DNA of 64,000 bases from Anaeramoeba flamelloides (Eukaryota > Metamonada > Anaeramoebidae): assembly GCA_027625915.1 (NCBI GenBank), contig JANTQA010000015.1, positions 1,984,001-2,048,000 of the forward strand, written 5' to 3'. Under the pieces are notes generated by a model. It worked only from the letters and a program-made list of their open reading frames with translations. It had not been told where the DNA came from and made no database searches. Positions 12,501 to 24,900 of the stretch are shown here, in pieces (the first letter of the stretch is position 1; each line of letters starts with the position of its first letter). The translations under genes and the position numbers were made by a program.

Positions 12501-15500
12501 GTTTTATATTTCGGTTTGGGAAAATACAATAAATTCGGTTTTTTTTTTACCTATTTTTGATTTTGGGTGTGTCCAAATTTTTGGAACGGGGTTTACATAT
12601 GAAGTAAATCTAATCAATTTATATATTTTCATAAAAAATGAATAACTCAAAAACTTTTCAATGTAGTCATTGGAAAAAACAACAAATGTTCATTTTGTTC
12701 TTCAATTAAAGATCCAAAGAAAATTCCAATAGAAATCAATATAATTTTTCTCGAATCATCATTTCCACTGTTCCAATAACATTAGAATAACATGTTTTTA
12801 CTAAGTGACCAATGATCTTGCAATAAAAAAACAATTTCATCTCTAAAAAAAAAAATTTAAAATTGAGATCAAAATTGATTATATTATTTGCTCAAGTAAT
12901 TATATACACATAAACAAATTAGATGAATATTAAGGAACATTAAACCACGGATAATAATTTTAAATATTGAAATAGGCATAATTGAATTTAACAAAGATAT
13001 TTTAAAATAAATGAGTCCAGCTTTTTTTCGGAAATACCTTATATACAGTTTGTGAAAATTAAATAACATAATAAATGCACAATATTAATCCCAGCTAAAT
13101 TTGTTTAATTATTGTTATAATTTTTATTTTTAATAATGATTTTAAAATTTCTTTTTTAATTTTTTTAATTTAATTTAATTCATAGATGAATGTTGGAGAT
13201 GCCTTTAGAACAAACGATCAAAATAATAATAATTCACAAAATAATTATAAACAAAATAATCAACAGCAAAGCCAAAAATTTCAAAATCGAAACCAACAAA
13301 CAAATATGAACCAACAACAATATATTCATCCACAATATTACTGTAATTTTTTTTCCTTTTTCTTATTATTTTTTTTTTTTTTTTATTTTTGTTAAAAATA
13401 TAAACAAAAATATTTTTTCGAAAAATTAATCCAAATAAAGAAAAATTAATTCCCATTAAGAAATTTATTGATCAAAACACCATTACATAAATTATAAGAA
13501 AAAAAAAAAATACTATCATTCCAAACAAAGTTTTTTTTTTTTATTTTAAAAGTACTATTTTAAAAAATTATTAAATTAATTTATTTTATTTTTATTTTAA
13601 TTTTTTTCAGATTCAAATTTCTTTTATTTTATGAAACAGATTTTCCTGATATTTTTTTATTAAATTTTCAAGAATTAAAACAAAGTAAAATATATTTCTT
13701 TGATAATTATTTTTTTAGAACTTTGATAATTTAAGAAAAACTAGAATCAAAAATATTTATTTTTTTTTTATTTTAGTCTTGATTAATGAATAATTTGTTA
13801 GAATGATTGAATTTTCACAATTATTATTCAAAATATTCTTGAATTGAACTGTCTTTTTTTTTTAAATTTTTAATTGTTTTTTCACGATTGAACAAAATAG
13901 ATATCTTTGATAAATACAAAGTATAAATTTTTCAAAAAAAAAATAAAAATATTTAAAAATCAAACCTTTGTATCAAATAAATAGATTCACAAAATTTTGA
14001 AACGGCAATATAAATAATATTTACCATAGATTTTTATTCCTTCTTCCGTGTGTCAATAATTATCAGAATTATTTATTCGTGATCAACACATCTTTTATTT
14101 ATTTCTTCTTGAAAATCAAAGAAAACTCGAGAAAATAGAAAAAAATATTTTTTTTCAAATCTTCAAGTTGTAATTTATCATAAATTGATTCTTCAAAATA
14201 AGCTATTTCCAAAAAAGCAGGAGAAAATTTATTTTAAAATATCTTTATTAAACTCAATTTTAATACAGCTATTTAAATACCCAAAATTATTATTCACCAT
14301 TTATTAAGTCCTTATCTAAATCCAATTTGTTTTATTGTATTTCATTACATAAATTTTATACATCAAAGTTTCTGATCTCAATTTTATTAGGATAAATTTT
14401 AAGTGAGAAATTTGGTTATTATTTTTTTCTTTTTATTATAATAATTTTTTTTTCTTAAGAGAGGCTTAATCTAAACAAAATTTCCAATTGAATGAAAAAC
14501 TTATGAATTTTATTGTTTAAAAAAACATTTTGATACCTTATAATATTTTCCATTTTTTATTTACTTTTAACCAGTTCCTCAGTTATCTTGTTTTCTCCCA
14601 AAAAAATGTGGTTTTTTTTTTTATATTTTTTGGAAAAATTTTAATGAACATATTTTGAAATACATACCATAGAACTAATTCATCAAGTATTACTATTTTC
14701 TTATATTTATATTACCTAATTTTCGAATAGAAATATTTGTAAAAAAGAAAAAGTATTTGAAATGTAAAAAAAATTTCTACACTTTTTTTGGTAATACATT
14801 ATATTTGGATATTAGTAATTAAACTTTGTTACTTTCAAAGTGGCCCAAAAATTTTTTTTTCCAATATCAATTATTTTATATAATTGTTCTGTAAAGAACA
14901 AATAAGAAATAAGAAAAATACATATTGGGGAATAGTTGATAAGTGTATGAAGTAAAACTAATAAATCAATAGATTTTCTTAAAAAATGAATAACTCAAAA
15001 ATTGTTCGGAAAATATTCCATTTAGAAAAACAAAAATATGTTCGTTTTGATCTTCAATTTGAAAGATCCAAAGAAAATTCCAATAGAAATCAAGTATATT
15101 TTCCCCAAACCATCATTTCCACTGTTCCAATAACATTAGAATAACATGTTTTTACTAAGTGACTATAGATCTTCTAAAAAAAAAAATTTGCAAATGAATT
15201 ATGGTTCTCATAAAAAAAATTGAAAAAAGAAAGCAAAATATGAAAAAATGATTAAAAAATGATGTAAATTTTCAAATTTCCAAAATTATATTTTTTCTTC
15301 TAATCACAATTCAAATCCTTTAAATACATGTAATTCGCCCATTACAATTGTATGCCTTTGACTGGAAAATGGTATATATTTAAAATTTTGAATATAATCA
15401 ATTTATATTAACTTAATATCAAATATGGTTTGAATAACCATACCTTTCCTGTTTTAACTTATTATTAATTAAACAAATATTTCTTGCATGTTGATACAAA

Positions 15501-16863
15501 ATACCTTTTCACTCAGATTTGCTTTATCACCATAATTTTTTTTATATAAAATAATTAACTTTTTAATCTCTTCGAGTATATGATAAACATCTTAGCGATT
15601 TTTAGTCCAAAGTTGAAGGGAATCCTCAATATCTTTTGAAAAGATTCAAATTTCATGGGGCTGCTCCCATTTCACTTTTTTGTACTAAATATACGTAATT
15701 GCCAACATTCATTAAGAAATAAAAAGGTGTTTTTATTTTATTTATTACTTAAAATTGAAACAAAAAAAAATGAAAAAGTAATCAAGAAAGTAAAAAATAA
15801 GTATATATATCAAAATAAAAAATAAGTATATATATCAAAATAAAAAAAAAAACCAATTATCCATTAAGATGATTTTTTGTCAATTTTTAAAAAAATAAAT
15901 TTAATCTGGAATTTAAATTAAAACAATACAAACTGTCTGTTTTTCTATTTTTATCTGTAGAACAATTTTTGATATTTTAGTTTCATTTAATTGTTGTATA
16001 ACCTGATTTTTTTTCACAATGTTATTTAAAAAGTAGTATATAATAAATTAATACAGTTCATTTGACAAAAGCGAGTTGTACTAATTTATTGAAGTAAAAT
16101 AATGTACCAAAAAGAAACATAGAAATTTCTAATTCCACTGTAAAAATATCCTATTTAATGAGAAGAAAAAGATTTAATATTAAATACTTTAATATATTTG
16201 AAACAGTTCTTCTTTTTTTTGGTTAAAAGGATAATTTGTAAAAATTTGATTGACACATAATCGATCTCCTAACCAGAATATTAATTGCAATTTAATATTA
16301 TTAAATTTGAAAACAGAAAATAATTATTTTTTGAAATTTTTTTGGTATTCTTTTTAAAAATTTTTTGGTATTCTTTTATTTGAATATTCTTTCATTTGAA
16401 TGTTTATTTTTTTTATTTTCTCTTTATTTCATAAAATTACTAAATAAAAATAATATTTTCAATTATTTCTCTTATTTTATTTATATAGCTGCTATACTGA
16501 GTCAATATTATAGTAAATCTTTCACCATTTTTTTTCTTCTTATTTTCTAATATACATTTATTCTTTATACAAATATCTTTCATAAAATTATCTTTTTTTT
16601 TCTTGATATTTTTTTAATAATTAAAAGATCAATTTCAAAATGACAATTTACAAAAATATTATTCACAATTTTATTCACAATACCCACAAAGAAATATGAA
16701 TTATAATATGCAATATTATTATCCTCAAGATCAAAACCAAATGCAACAACAACAAAACCAACAACAAAATCAACAACAAAACCAACAACAAAATTATCAA
16801 CAGCAAAATTATCAACAGCAAAATTATCAACAACAAAACCAACAACAAATACAACAACAACAA

Positions 16864-16895
<32 letters not shown>

Positions 16896-17067
16896 AAACC
16901 AACAAAACCAACAACAGAATTATCAACAAAATCAACAACAGAATTATCAACAAAGCCAGCAACAGAATTATCAACAACAACAAGGACAAGAACAAAATTA
17001 TCAACAACAACAAATGCAACAAGGACAAAACCAACAAAATTGGTATACAAACCAAATACAAAATTAA
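9534..17067 (+). CDS. Boule/Musashi-like RRM protein with Q/N-rich tail (five exons)
   Basis: This is a predicted single-RRM mRNA-binding protein of 274 residues. Exons are 9534-9584, 9686-9780, 9899-9980, 13186-13342 and 16628-17067, with phases 0, 2, 0 and 1 all closing. The RRM spans residues 8-90. RNP2 is VFVGGI, directly followed by SWK as in Musashi. RNP1 is KGFGFVTF, an exact consensus match split by the intron between exons 2 and 3. The fifth strand, GKMMNVGDAF, is formed across the 3.2 kb intron and resembles the NIGPA strand of Boule/DAZ. Residues after about 93 are low complexity: N/Q with a few aromatics in exon 4, then NYQQQ repeats and a pure Q run (near 16851-16893) in exon 5. 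Such tails are known to drive assembly of RNA granules; that role is inferred. Exons 1-3 are too short to stand out as open frames, but the joined RRM leaves little doubt. Confidence 0.87.
10243..10652. mobile_element. R2 TIR element, copy 1
   Basis: About 410 bp with long imperfect terminal inverted repeats of some 65 bp. The left end reads GGGAAAAAAAGTTCAACACG, then TTGGGAACC and CTGAAAATGAAAAGTAA. The right end carries the reverse complement: TTACTTTTCATTTTCAG, GGTTCCCAATTAAAAACCGTG and TTTTTTTCCATAATGG in turn. No transposase is encoded. Other copies lie at 23986-24661 (interrupted) and 44645-45005 (right end missing), with fragments near 10960, 26466 and 27855. Confidence 0.8.
11228..11690. 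repeat. R4 hairpin-mosaic cluster 1 (two units)
   Basis: Two tandem units each contain a GC-richer tag (AGTGCCGTAGAGTGCC type), hairpin A (about 11297-11355 and 11500-11562) and hairpin B (about 11368-11467 and 11575-11673). Hairpin A pairs TTCAAAAGAATTGAG with CTCAATTCTTTTGAA around an AAAATCAAAGATTTTA loop. Hairpin B pairs TTTACTTTGAGAAATAAA with TTTATTTCTCAAAGTAAA. The linkers read GCTAACGGCG and CCTAACGAAAAGTGCCG. The cluster lies in intron 3 of the RRM gene. Confidence 0.85.
11925..12810 (+). repeat. R1 repeat, copy A, interrupted by a MITE
   Basis: The left part starts at AATAAACTTTGTTTCTGTCGAA and the right part ends near TTTTTACTAAGTGACC. It matches copy B (14818-15175) and inverted copy C (22940-23290). 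Shared blocks include AATAAGAAAT, GAATAACTCAAAAA, AAAATTCCAATAGAAATCAA and AATAACATGTTTTTACTAAG. The left and right parts are separated by the element at 12064-12593. Confidence 0.75.
12064..12593. mobile_element. TA-flanked MITE with 19-bp perfect TIRs
   Basis: A 530 bp element. The left inverted repeat TTCCAAAAATTTGGACACA at 12071-12089 is matched exactly by its reverse complement at 12568-12586, and outer bases AAAC/GTTT also pair. TA dinucleotides flank both ends (12062-12063 and 12594-12595). It lies inside an R1 repeat, and copy B of R1 shows the uninterrupted site. TA duplication is typical of the Tc1/mariner superfamily; there is no transposase frame, so it is non-autonomous. An extra TTTGGACACACC occurs internally near 12399. 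Confidence 0.82.
14818..15175 (+). repeat. R1 repeat, copy B (uninterrupted)
   Basis: About 360 bp, from TTAAACTTTGTTACTTTCAA to TTTTTACTAAGTGACTATAG. It aligns with both halves of copy A and shows the empty target site of the 12064 MITE at TTGATAAGTGTATGAAGTAA. The terminal block matches inverted copy C at 22940-23290. Confidence 0.75.
15788..15843. repeat. 27-bp direct tandem duplication
   Basis: Two adjacent identical units, each containing AAATAAGTATATATATCAAA. This looks like a recent local duplication in intron 4 of the RRM gene. Confidence 0.8.
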
Positions 17068-20000
17068 AAATTGTTATTACTGATTTTTTAGTAATTTAAA
17101 AAAGTACAATAAAGAATTCCAAGATATGAGAATTAGATAAAGTACAAAATGAATACAAATATGAGAAAAAAAATAATAATTATTACAAAAAAAAATTCTA
17201 AGAAATATTATATTTTTACTGAATGATAATATTTATTTTCAAAAAATACATATTTTATCAAAATTAAAATAAAATAACTGATTTCTTGATTAATTCCTTT
17301 TTTTTTTATTTTTACTTTTATTTTTTTATTTCTTTTTTTATTTTGATCATTTGAAATTCAGAATTCAAATAATATAAAAATTGAGTTTTATTGTTATTTA
17401 TCAGGTTATTTATTGAGAAAAGTAAAGTTAAATTTGAAATTTAGTTGTGAAAAAAAAAGAATATTACATTTGAAAAACTCTCATGTAATTTTTCAAATTA
17501 ATTGGCTAAAAAGTTACTTTACAAGAAAAGTTTTTATTAAATGTGGATTTTTTTACAAGTTTTTTTTTATAAAAATTAATTTTTTGAACAAAGATCTTTT
17601 TTCCCATTTTGAGTGTGATTGATTTGAAATTTTCTCTTAATTATGATAATTTAATGAAGTAATAACCTATTCAATGATCGATGATATTAAGTTTACTTTC
17701 TCATTGCAATTTTCTTTTGTACATATTTTGAAAAACAAATATTATGTACTGTTCTATAAGGTTTTTACTCCTCTTGTGAATCCCCTGGTCATATAGTAAA
17801 GTTCTGTCAAGGGTACAGTCTTTTTTTTTAATTATAGAAATGAAAAGAAACTTTAAAAAATTTTCTTTTTTTTCTTAAATCATGAAAAAAACAATAGCAG
17901 TTTTCCCGAATTAGAAAGAATTATGTAAAGCTAAAGATTTTATACACTTCTTTTAAAATCCTGGAAGAAACAAAGCCATTGTATAACTTTTAACTTGGCT
18001 ATGGAAAAGTTATTATTATTATTGTTTATATTGATCTTTTAATTTTTATTCTTCTATTTTTTATATAATAAAATTTTCTTTAATTACAATCTTCTGTAAA
18101 TACATATTTAATAAATATTCTCTACTATTTGAGCATTGTTATGAAAAGAAAATTCCTATTATAAATATAAAAGTTTCAGAAAATAACCGTAATATTTTAG
18201 AGTCAACCATGGAATCATCAAAAATTATAATATGTTTCCATCGAATGTAAATAATATTAGTTTTCAAAAGCTCAAAGTTTCTCGAAATAATTGATTAGTA
18301 AAATTGTACACAAAGTTGATCACATCAATAAAAAAGAACATGGGCTGATATAACAATCAAAAAGTGTAGTTAGCTATTGATAATATTTTCCCATTTTTGA
18401 ATGTAATCTACCAATAATAAGACACACAACATATAAACAAGCCAAATTTCAAAATTAGGGGTAAACTCTTTTAACATTTTTTTTTTCATTTTTCATTTTT
18501 CCTACAAAAAATAAAATGATTACACTATATTTTTATTTATTAATCTATATTGGTTATTTTCTCTATACACTTTAGTAAAATACATTATCATTCAAAAAAA
18601 AAAAAATAATTAAAAAAAATTTTTTTATGATGGAAAATTTTCTGGTATTTTTGAAATTTAGCTAATATAGTAATTAATTTCAGATAAAACAGGTAGAATC
18701 ATTTTGTGGTAATTATAAAGTCGTTATCATACATTATATATGTTTAAACACTGGGGGTGGGGTACAAGATGCAAAAAAGTGACTTTTACAATCAATATCA
18801 ATGGCACAATTTTATCTAAAATCAATTCGTATCTTAGATTTCTGTTATCTTACCTACCATTAGTAGAAGATATTAAAAAAAAAAGAAAAAAATACAATTA
18901 TGATTATTATTTTCAATTATCAAACTTGATCAAATATTTTGATACAACAATTATGTCATCTCAAAAGAAATTTAAAGAATAATATAGTAATATATAATTT
19001 TATACCACTTCGATCACCAAGTATCCTAATTTCCTTCAAAATGAAAATTTTAATTTAATTTGTTATCAAAGGATTATAAAATTATAATTTATAGAAAATT
19101 ATCTTTGAAAAAAAAAGTTTATAATTATAAGATGTATTGTTACCCGCTTGAAAAAAAACTTGAAAAAAAAATTTCAACATTTGAAAATCTGTTCTTGGTT
19201 ATTATGGTTTTATTACGTTTCAATCTAAATTTTGTCAAAAACAAATTTTTTTTTTGAAAAATTTATCTAGATATCAAAAAATTCTTAATTTTAATGACTA
19301 AAACACATCACTCTTTACTAGATTTTTTTGGGCATCTTTGTACCCCTACATGCCCTAAAATATGTAATAAATAATTTATATTTATATAAAAGATATTTTG
19401 AAGTCACATTGAAAATTCATTTTATCTTTTGATTAACTTTCAATTGTAATGCTTCTACACACACTATATATATATATATATATATGTGTATGTATGTATA
19501 AACTAAATTTCATAATAAATGGCCCACCTTACATTTGAATAATGAATTGCTTTTGTATCGTTTTGAAGTTTTTCCTCTCATAATGAAAAGTTTGCAAATA
19601 AATCATTTTTTCTCTTTTTTATTTTTTCAAAAGTGTTTTGTTAAAATGGAAAATGAAAATGAAAATGAAAAATTGGAAAGAAGTAACATATGAATTAATG
19701 AAAAATTTGGTTTTAAATATGAAAAAGAGATTAGATTTAGACATTCAAATCGAAGGAGAATCGATAAATGGTTTTTTTTTACTTTTTTAAATTGTCTATT
19801 TTTCATGTAATGCTTCTTTCAAAATAAATGGCCCAATTTTTTTTTTCTTTTTTTTTTTATTTTTCTTTTCTTTTATTTTTAGACAAAAAATAAATATCTC
19901 TTAAGTATAGTATTGAATATTAAAATCTAATTTTTATATATAATATATAACTTCAATTATTAAAAATATTTTACTTTAAAATTTGATTTTTAATTTACCA

Positions 20001-21937
20001 ATTATTATGAAAGATAGTTTATTTGATTCTAAATAATTTAAAAATAAAAAATTATTTAAATTAACTTTGAAAAAAAAATAATATTTTTTTATAATTATAA
20101 AATTTGAAAGTTTTTTCATCAAATATTTTTTCAAATTTAAATGATTTTACCAATAGTACTAGTCAGATTAATAATTGAATTTTTTTTAATTCTTATTATT
20201 TTTTAATTTTTGACTTTTTAAAATCTAAACATAAAATAAACAATATTATTGAATAAGAGTTTATAGATCAAAAATTCTTTTCCAAGATCTCTATTAATTT
20301 AGAAGGAAAATTTGTATTTTACAAAGATTTTTTTCAAATTTTTGCTAATAATAGAATACAAAAAATAATTTTTTTTATTGTTTTCGAAGATTATCTTATT
20401 ATCTTGGAATAATATTTATTAATTATTTTAATTTTTTTTTAAAATTTATGGTTAATTACTTTATCTATTAAAAAAAAAAATAATGATTTAATCCCAATGA
20501 ATTAAATCAAATTCCTTTTCACTTTATTTATGTTTTTTTAAATCATTTTCTTTCACACAATTTGAAGTTTTCGAAAATTATTCTTATTAAAATTTTAATC
20601 TTGATCCGAAAGAAATTAATTTTTCTTTCTCTTGTTTCAATATTTATTGAAATTATGTGAAAAAAAAAAATAATAATGTTAACATTAATAAATTTATTTA
20701 TTTATTATATCAGAAAAAATAAAAAAAACATTTATTGATAGTTATTATTAATAAACCAATGCATTGGATTTTGAATTACTATTATTGTAATAAAAATTCA
20801 TCTTGAAAAAAATAATAATAAAATAAAACTCCATAAAAAAATTGAAAAAATAAATAAGTATTTTTTTTTTTCCAATTTCAAAAAAAAATCAATCTATATC
20901 ATAACTACTGTATCCTTTGATTATTTTAACTTTTTATTATATTAAAATCTGGATTAACGACATATAAGAAAATAAATATATTAATTCATCAATATCATCT
21001 TAAATCTTTTATTATAAACTTAATGAAATTTATATCTATAATGGGTGTTAAGAGATTTGTACACTTCAAAACATACTCAAGTTAACCCAAAACTTTCTTT
21101 ATTTAACACAAAATATCCTTAAAAAACCGATTAAACCTAAAATAACCCACCCTAATGCACCCAAACACGTTTTATCTTGTTTAAATAATCCAATCTTTAC
21201 AAACACGTTTCCTAACAATGTGGGGTATATCTGAATGAATTAAAACATGTAACAACTCCCCCCAAAAAGAACCATATTTAACACCCCTCCGACATTAACA
21301 CTACATTATCCTTCGATATAAATTAACAATATCGCCTTGTATCAACAAAAAAATAAAATTTCATTAGGAGACAAAAAATCATTTCAAAATTTTTAATAAT
21401 GTTAGGCGATTTGGTTTAATTTTGGTAATGAAATTTTTTCATTTTTTTTTAATATCATCTATCAATAGTTAGAAAGACAACAGAAATTTAAAATAGCAAT
21501 TAATTTCTGAGAAAATGAGTCAAATAATTTTATGTCTTTTGCAATTTTTCTCGTGCTATACCTGATCCCAAAAAATTTAAATGAAAAAATAATAAAAAAG
21601 TCTTAATTATTAAAAAAAAAAAATCTAAAAGCAAATTAAATTAGAGATTTATTTTATGAAATAATTAACTTTTAAATGATGAGTATATCTTAATTTAAGA
21701 AAATATTGAATCTTTGGGAGAAATATTTCAAACACTTTTCTTAATAAAAATTGTTGTCATAGGATAATAAAAAGATTTTTAAATAAGAAATTATTTCGGA
21801 TACCCCTTTTCCAAAAATTATTTAATATATAAATATATATAATAATAGTTACATTATCTTTTTCCAATTTTATTAAAAGATTTATTTTATTTGATTTTAA
21901 TTTTTTTCATTCGGCATAAAAATTGGGAAAAATCAAA
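17068..21937. other. 4.9 kb region with no supported gene
   Basis: It separates the 3' ends of the RRM gene (+) and the C2 gene (-). Open frames of 60-80 codons occur (for example 18740-18982, starting MFKHWGWGTRCKK), but none has a domain and such lengths arise by chance in this composition. A TA/TG microsatellite lies at about 19465-19500. A decayed copy of R4 hairpin A may lie at 17905-17975. The stretch 21049-21310 is compositionally distinct and listed separately. Confidence 0.5.
21049..21310. other. C-rich, G-poor block of unknown nature
   Basis: About 260 bp where the plus strand carries many CCC, ACCC and CACC runs and few G, unlike its A/T-homopolymer neighbours. The minus strand therefore has clustered G runs, including GGGTGCATTAGGGTGGG and GGGGGGAG. 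No open frame of note, no tRNA or rRNA signature. Confidence 0.4.
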
Positions 21938-24900
21938 TCAAATTAAATTTTTTTTAAATAAAAAACCTTCTTTCCCCGTTCTTATATCGATTCTTGAATA
22001 CCAAATATTGATCCAAACATCTCCATTTTGCTTGTTACCATTCATCATTTTAATTACTCTAATACCATATTTCTTTGCATGATTTAACCACCTACGAGTT
22101 TTTTGAAGAAGTTCTTCAATTTCTGTTTCTTGGAATAATTTGAATTGCATCCTATTATATGGGCATTCTTTAATTTCATTAACCAATTGCGAAAGTTCCG
22201 TGTTATGTAATTTGAATGAGACTTTAAAGGTTATTGTTGATTCCTCTCCCTTTTTTTTGTCAGTATTTTTTATTGATGGCTTTATTTTAATTTTTTTCCG
22301 AAGAATTTTATTTTCAAATATTTCTGGGTGATCCTTTAAAGGAAATTTGGCAACACCAAGAAGAGTATCCTTTTTTAAGAAATCGTAATCATAAACAAAA
22401 AAGATTATTGATCCCGATTTGTGTTTAATCGTATAATTATATGGACTTTCGTTCCAGACAGGATCTTGTGTATTCCTTAGAAACCTTGTTTTGTGAGTAT
22501 AAAAATGTTTAAATTCAGATGCAGTTTTACATTGCTCTGTCACTTGAAGTACAACATAAGGATCTATTCATAAATTAATTTTTATTTTTATTTTTATTTT
22601 TATTTTTGTTTTTGTTTTTGTTTTTGTTTTTGTTTTTATTTTTATTTTTGTTAGTGTTTTAGTTTTTATTTGTTGGTAAAATAATACATTTTTTTGGATA
22701 ATAATTTTTCAAAAATTGGAAATAAACTATTTTCCAGTCAAAGAGACCCAGTTAAAATGGGTAAATACAAATCTTTCTAAAGTGTTTGAATGGATATTAG
22801 AAGAAAAAATTTCATTTTTGGAAATTTTAAAATTGAAATAAAATTTTTATTTTTTCACATTATTTCATATTGTTCTATTTTTTCTTTGATATGGAATTCA
22901 TTTGTTTTGTAAAAATATTTTTTTTTTATTACAAGATCTATAGTCACTAAGTAAAAAAGTTATTCTAATTTTACTGAAATAGTGAAAATGATTATAGAGT
23001 AATAATATTGATTTCTATTGGAATTTTATTTTGATCTTTAATTGAAGATCAAAATGAGCATTGTTGTTTTTTTAAAAGGGGGAACTAATAATTTTTGGAT
23101 TTTCAATTTTGCAAAAAAATATAGATAGATTAGTTTTATCTTTATTATAGGATATCAACTATCTTTGATGTTTATTATTCTACTTATTTCTTATTTGTTC
23201 TTCAACAATATAAAAAATAATTGATATTTGGAAAATTGTTTTTGGGTCGCCTTTGACAGAAACAAAGTTTATTAAGGACTAATTCTGGAAGTTGTAATTT
23301 TTAAGATATGAATTGCTTAAAAAATAAACTTTTTCTATATTCCCAGATTATTCTAATTTCTGTGATTCTTTTAATTTTTTACATTTTAAAAAAATAATTT
23401 GGAATTTTGAAAATCTAATGGAAGGATCTTGAGGAATTTTCAAATATCAAAATATATAATGATAATCATACTTATTAAGGGTCTTATCCTTAATTAACAT
23501 TCTTATTAACTTTAAAAAACATTGGTGATTGTGATCACTTTTATTGTTTTTCACAATAAAAATAATATAAAATCAAAAAAAAAAGCCCACACTTTTTTTA
23601 TATTCTGATAATTTTTTTTTTTCATAATAATAAGCCTTTGTAGAGATAACTTTTAACATTTGAGGTTTTTAGTTGTTGAAAAGATTTTTTAGAAGATAGA
23701 GATCTTAAAATTATTTTTTCAACGATTAATGCTACTGTTAAATTCAAATAAATGTTTGAAAATTTTTAGTTCATTGTCCATTTTTCGAAATTTTTAATCC
23801 TTTGCTTTTGATTTGAAAAAAGCATTTTATTTGATTAAATGTTAAGAAACTTTGTAAAATTAGTTGATCTGCAAAATATTCTTTGTCAAAAATTGTTTTA
23901 AAAAGTAGGGTTCTAATTTGTTAAAATGGGAAATTGAATAAAAATTTTTTTAAATTTATTAGAATATATCAGTAATAAGTTATTTACCATTGTGGAAAAA
24001 AAGTGAAACACGGTTTTTAATTGGGAACCATTAATAGAATCTGAAAATGAAAAATAAGATCAATTAAAAAAAGAATAAATAAATAAATAAAGACCAAATG
24101 AAGTATTCGGAACAATAACAGTTTTTTATAATACTATCTTTTGGTATGGGTTTTTCTTTTTGATTTTCCAATTATTAAAAATTTGTTCCAAAAATTGACT
24201 ATTTTTGAGATATTGATAAATTCAAATATATTTAATAAAATTTTTTATTCAATTTTCCATTTTGTAATCTCATATCTCGACTTTTAAAACAACTCAAGAG
24301 AAAGAACCTTTGAAGCACAACCAATTTTACAAAGTTTCTTAACATTTAATCAAATAAAATGCTTTTTTCAAATCAAAAGCAAAGGATTAAAAATTTCGAA
24401 AAATGGACAATGAACTAAAAATTTTCAGATATTTATTTGAATTTATCAGTATCCAAAACCACACCAACAATTTCGATATGAAAGTAGATTTAAATTGTAT
24501 TTGTTGGTTTGATTGAAAATAATATAATGGATTATTATTTGAAGTTAATTGGTTTCTTCTTTTTATTGATTTTACTTTTCATTTTCAGGTTCTATTAAAG
24601 TTCCCAATGAAAAACCGTGCTTCAATTTTTTTCCTTGTTTCACTTTTTTTCCAAAACGGTTAATACTACCTTATTAAAAGGATTTTTTTTTAATCCTCAA
24701 AAATGTGATTAAAAAGCCAGAATTTTGGAGCAAGAGTTTTTGCTTTTTTGGACAAATAAAGAAAATATAGAAGTTCAGATAATGGTAAAGTTATTTTCAT
24801 GACTTTGTTCTTCACCCACTTTAAAACAACGGAATTTTTAGAAAAAAACTTTATTAAAATTTAAAGTGTTTTCAAAAAGTGAAAACCAAAAGTTTTAATG

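Larger units (their letters stand above)
9981..13185 (+). other. 3.2 kb intron 3 of the RRM gene, filled with repeats
   Basis: Donor GTTTGA follows GGAAAAATG at 9980 and acceptor TTCATAG precedes ATGAATGTTGG at 13186, both phase 0. It holds an R2 element, a diverged R2 fragment (about 10960-11160), the R4 hairpin cluster, and an R1 repeat interrupted by a TA-flanked MITE. No exon was recognised inside. Confidence 0.8.
13343..16627 (+). other. 3.3 kb intron 4 of the RRM gene
   Basis: Donor GTAATT follows CAATATTACT at 13342 and acceptor AATTAAAAG precedes ATCAATTTC at 16628. The phase 1 split rebuilds a Tyr codon. It contains R1 copy B and a 27-bp tandem duplication and is otherwise featureless, extremely A+T-rich DNA. 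No exon was recognised. Confidence 0.75.

Noticed and set aside
16580-17061. Minus-strand frames rich in Val or Leu opposite the Q/N exon
   Set aside because: They are the antisense readings of CAA/AAC repeats in the last RRM-gene exon.
18740-18982. 80-codon frame starting MFKHWGWGTRCKK
   Set aside because: Unusual start composition but no family match that I can defend and no adjacent exon in phase.
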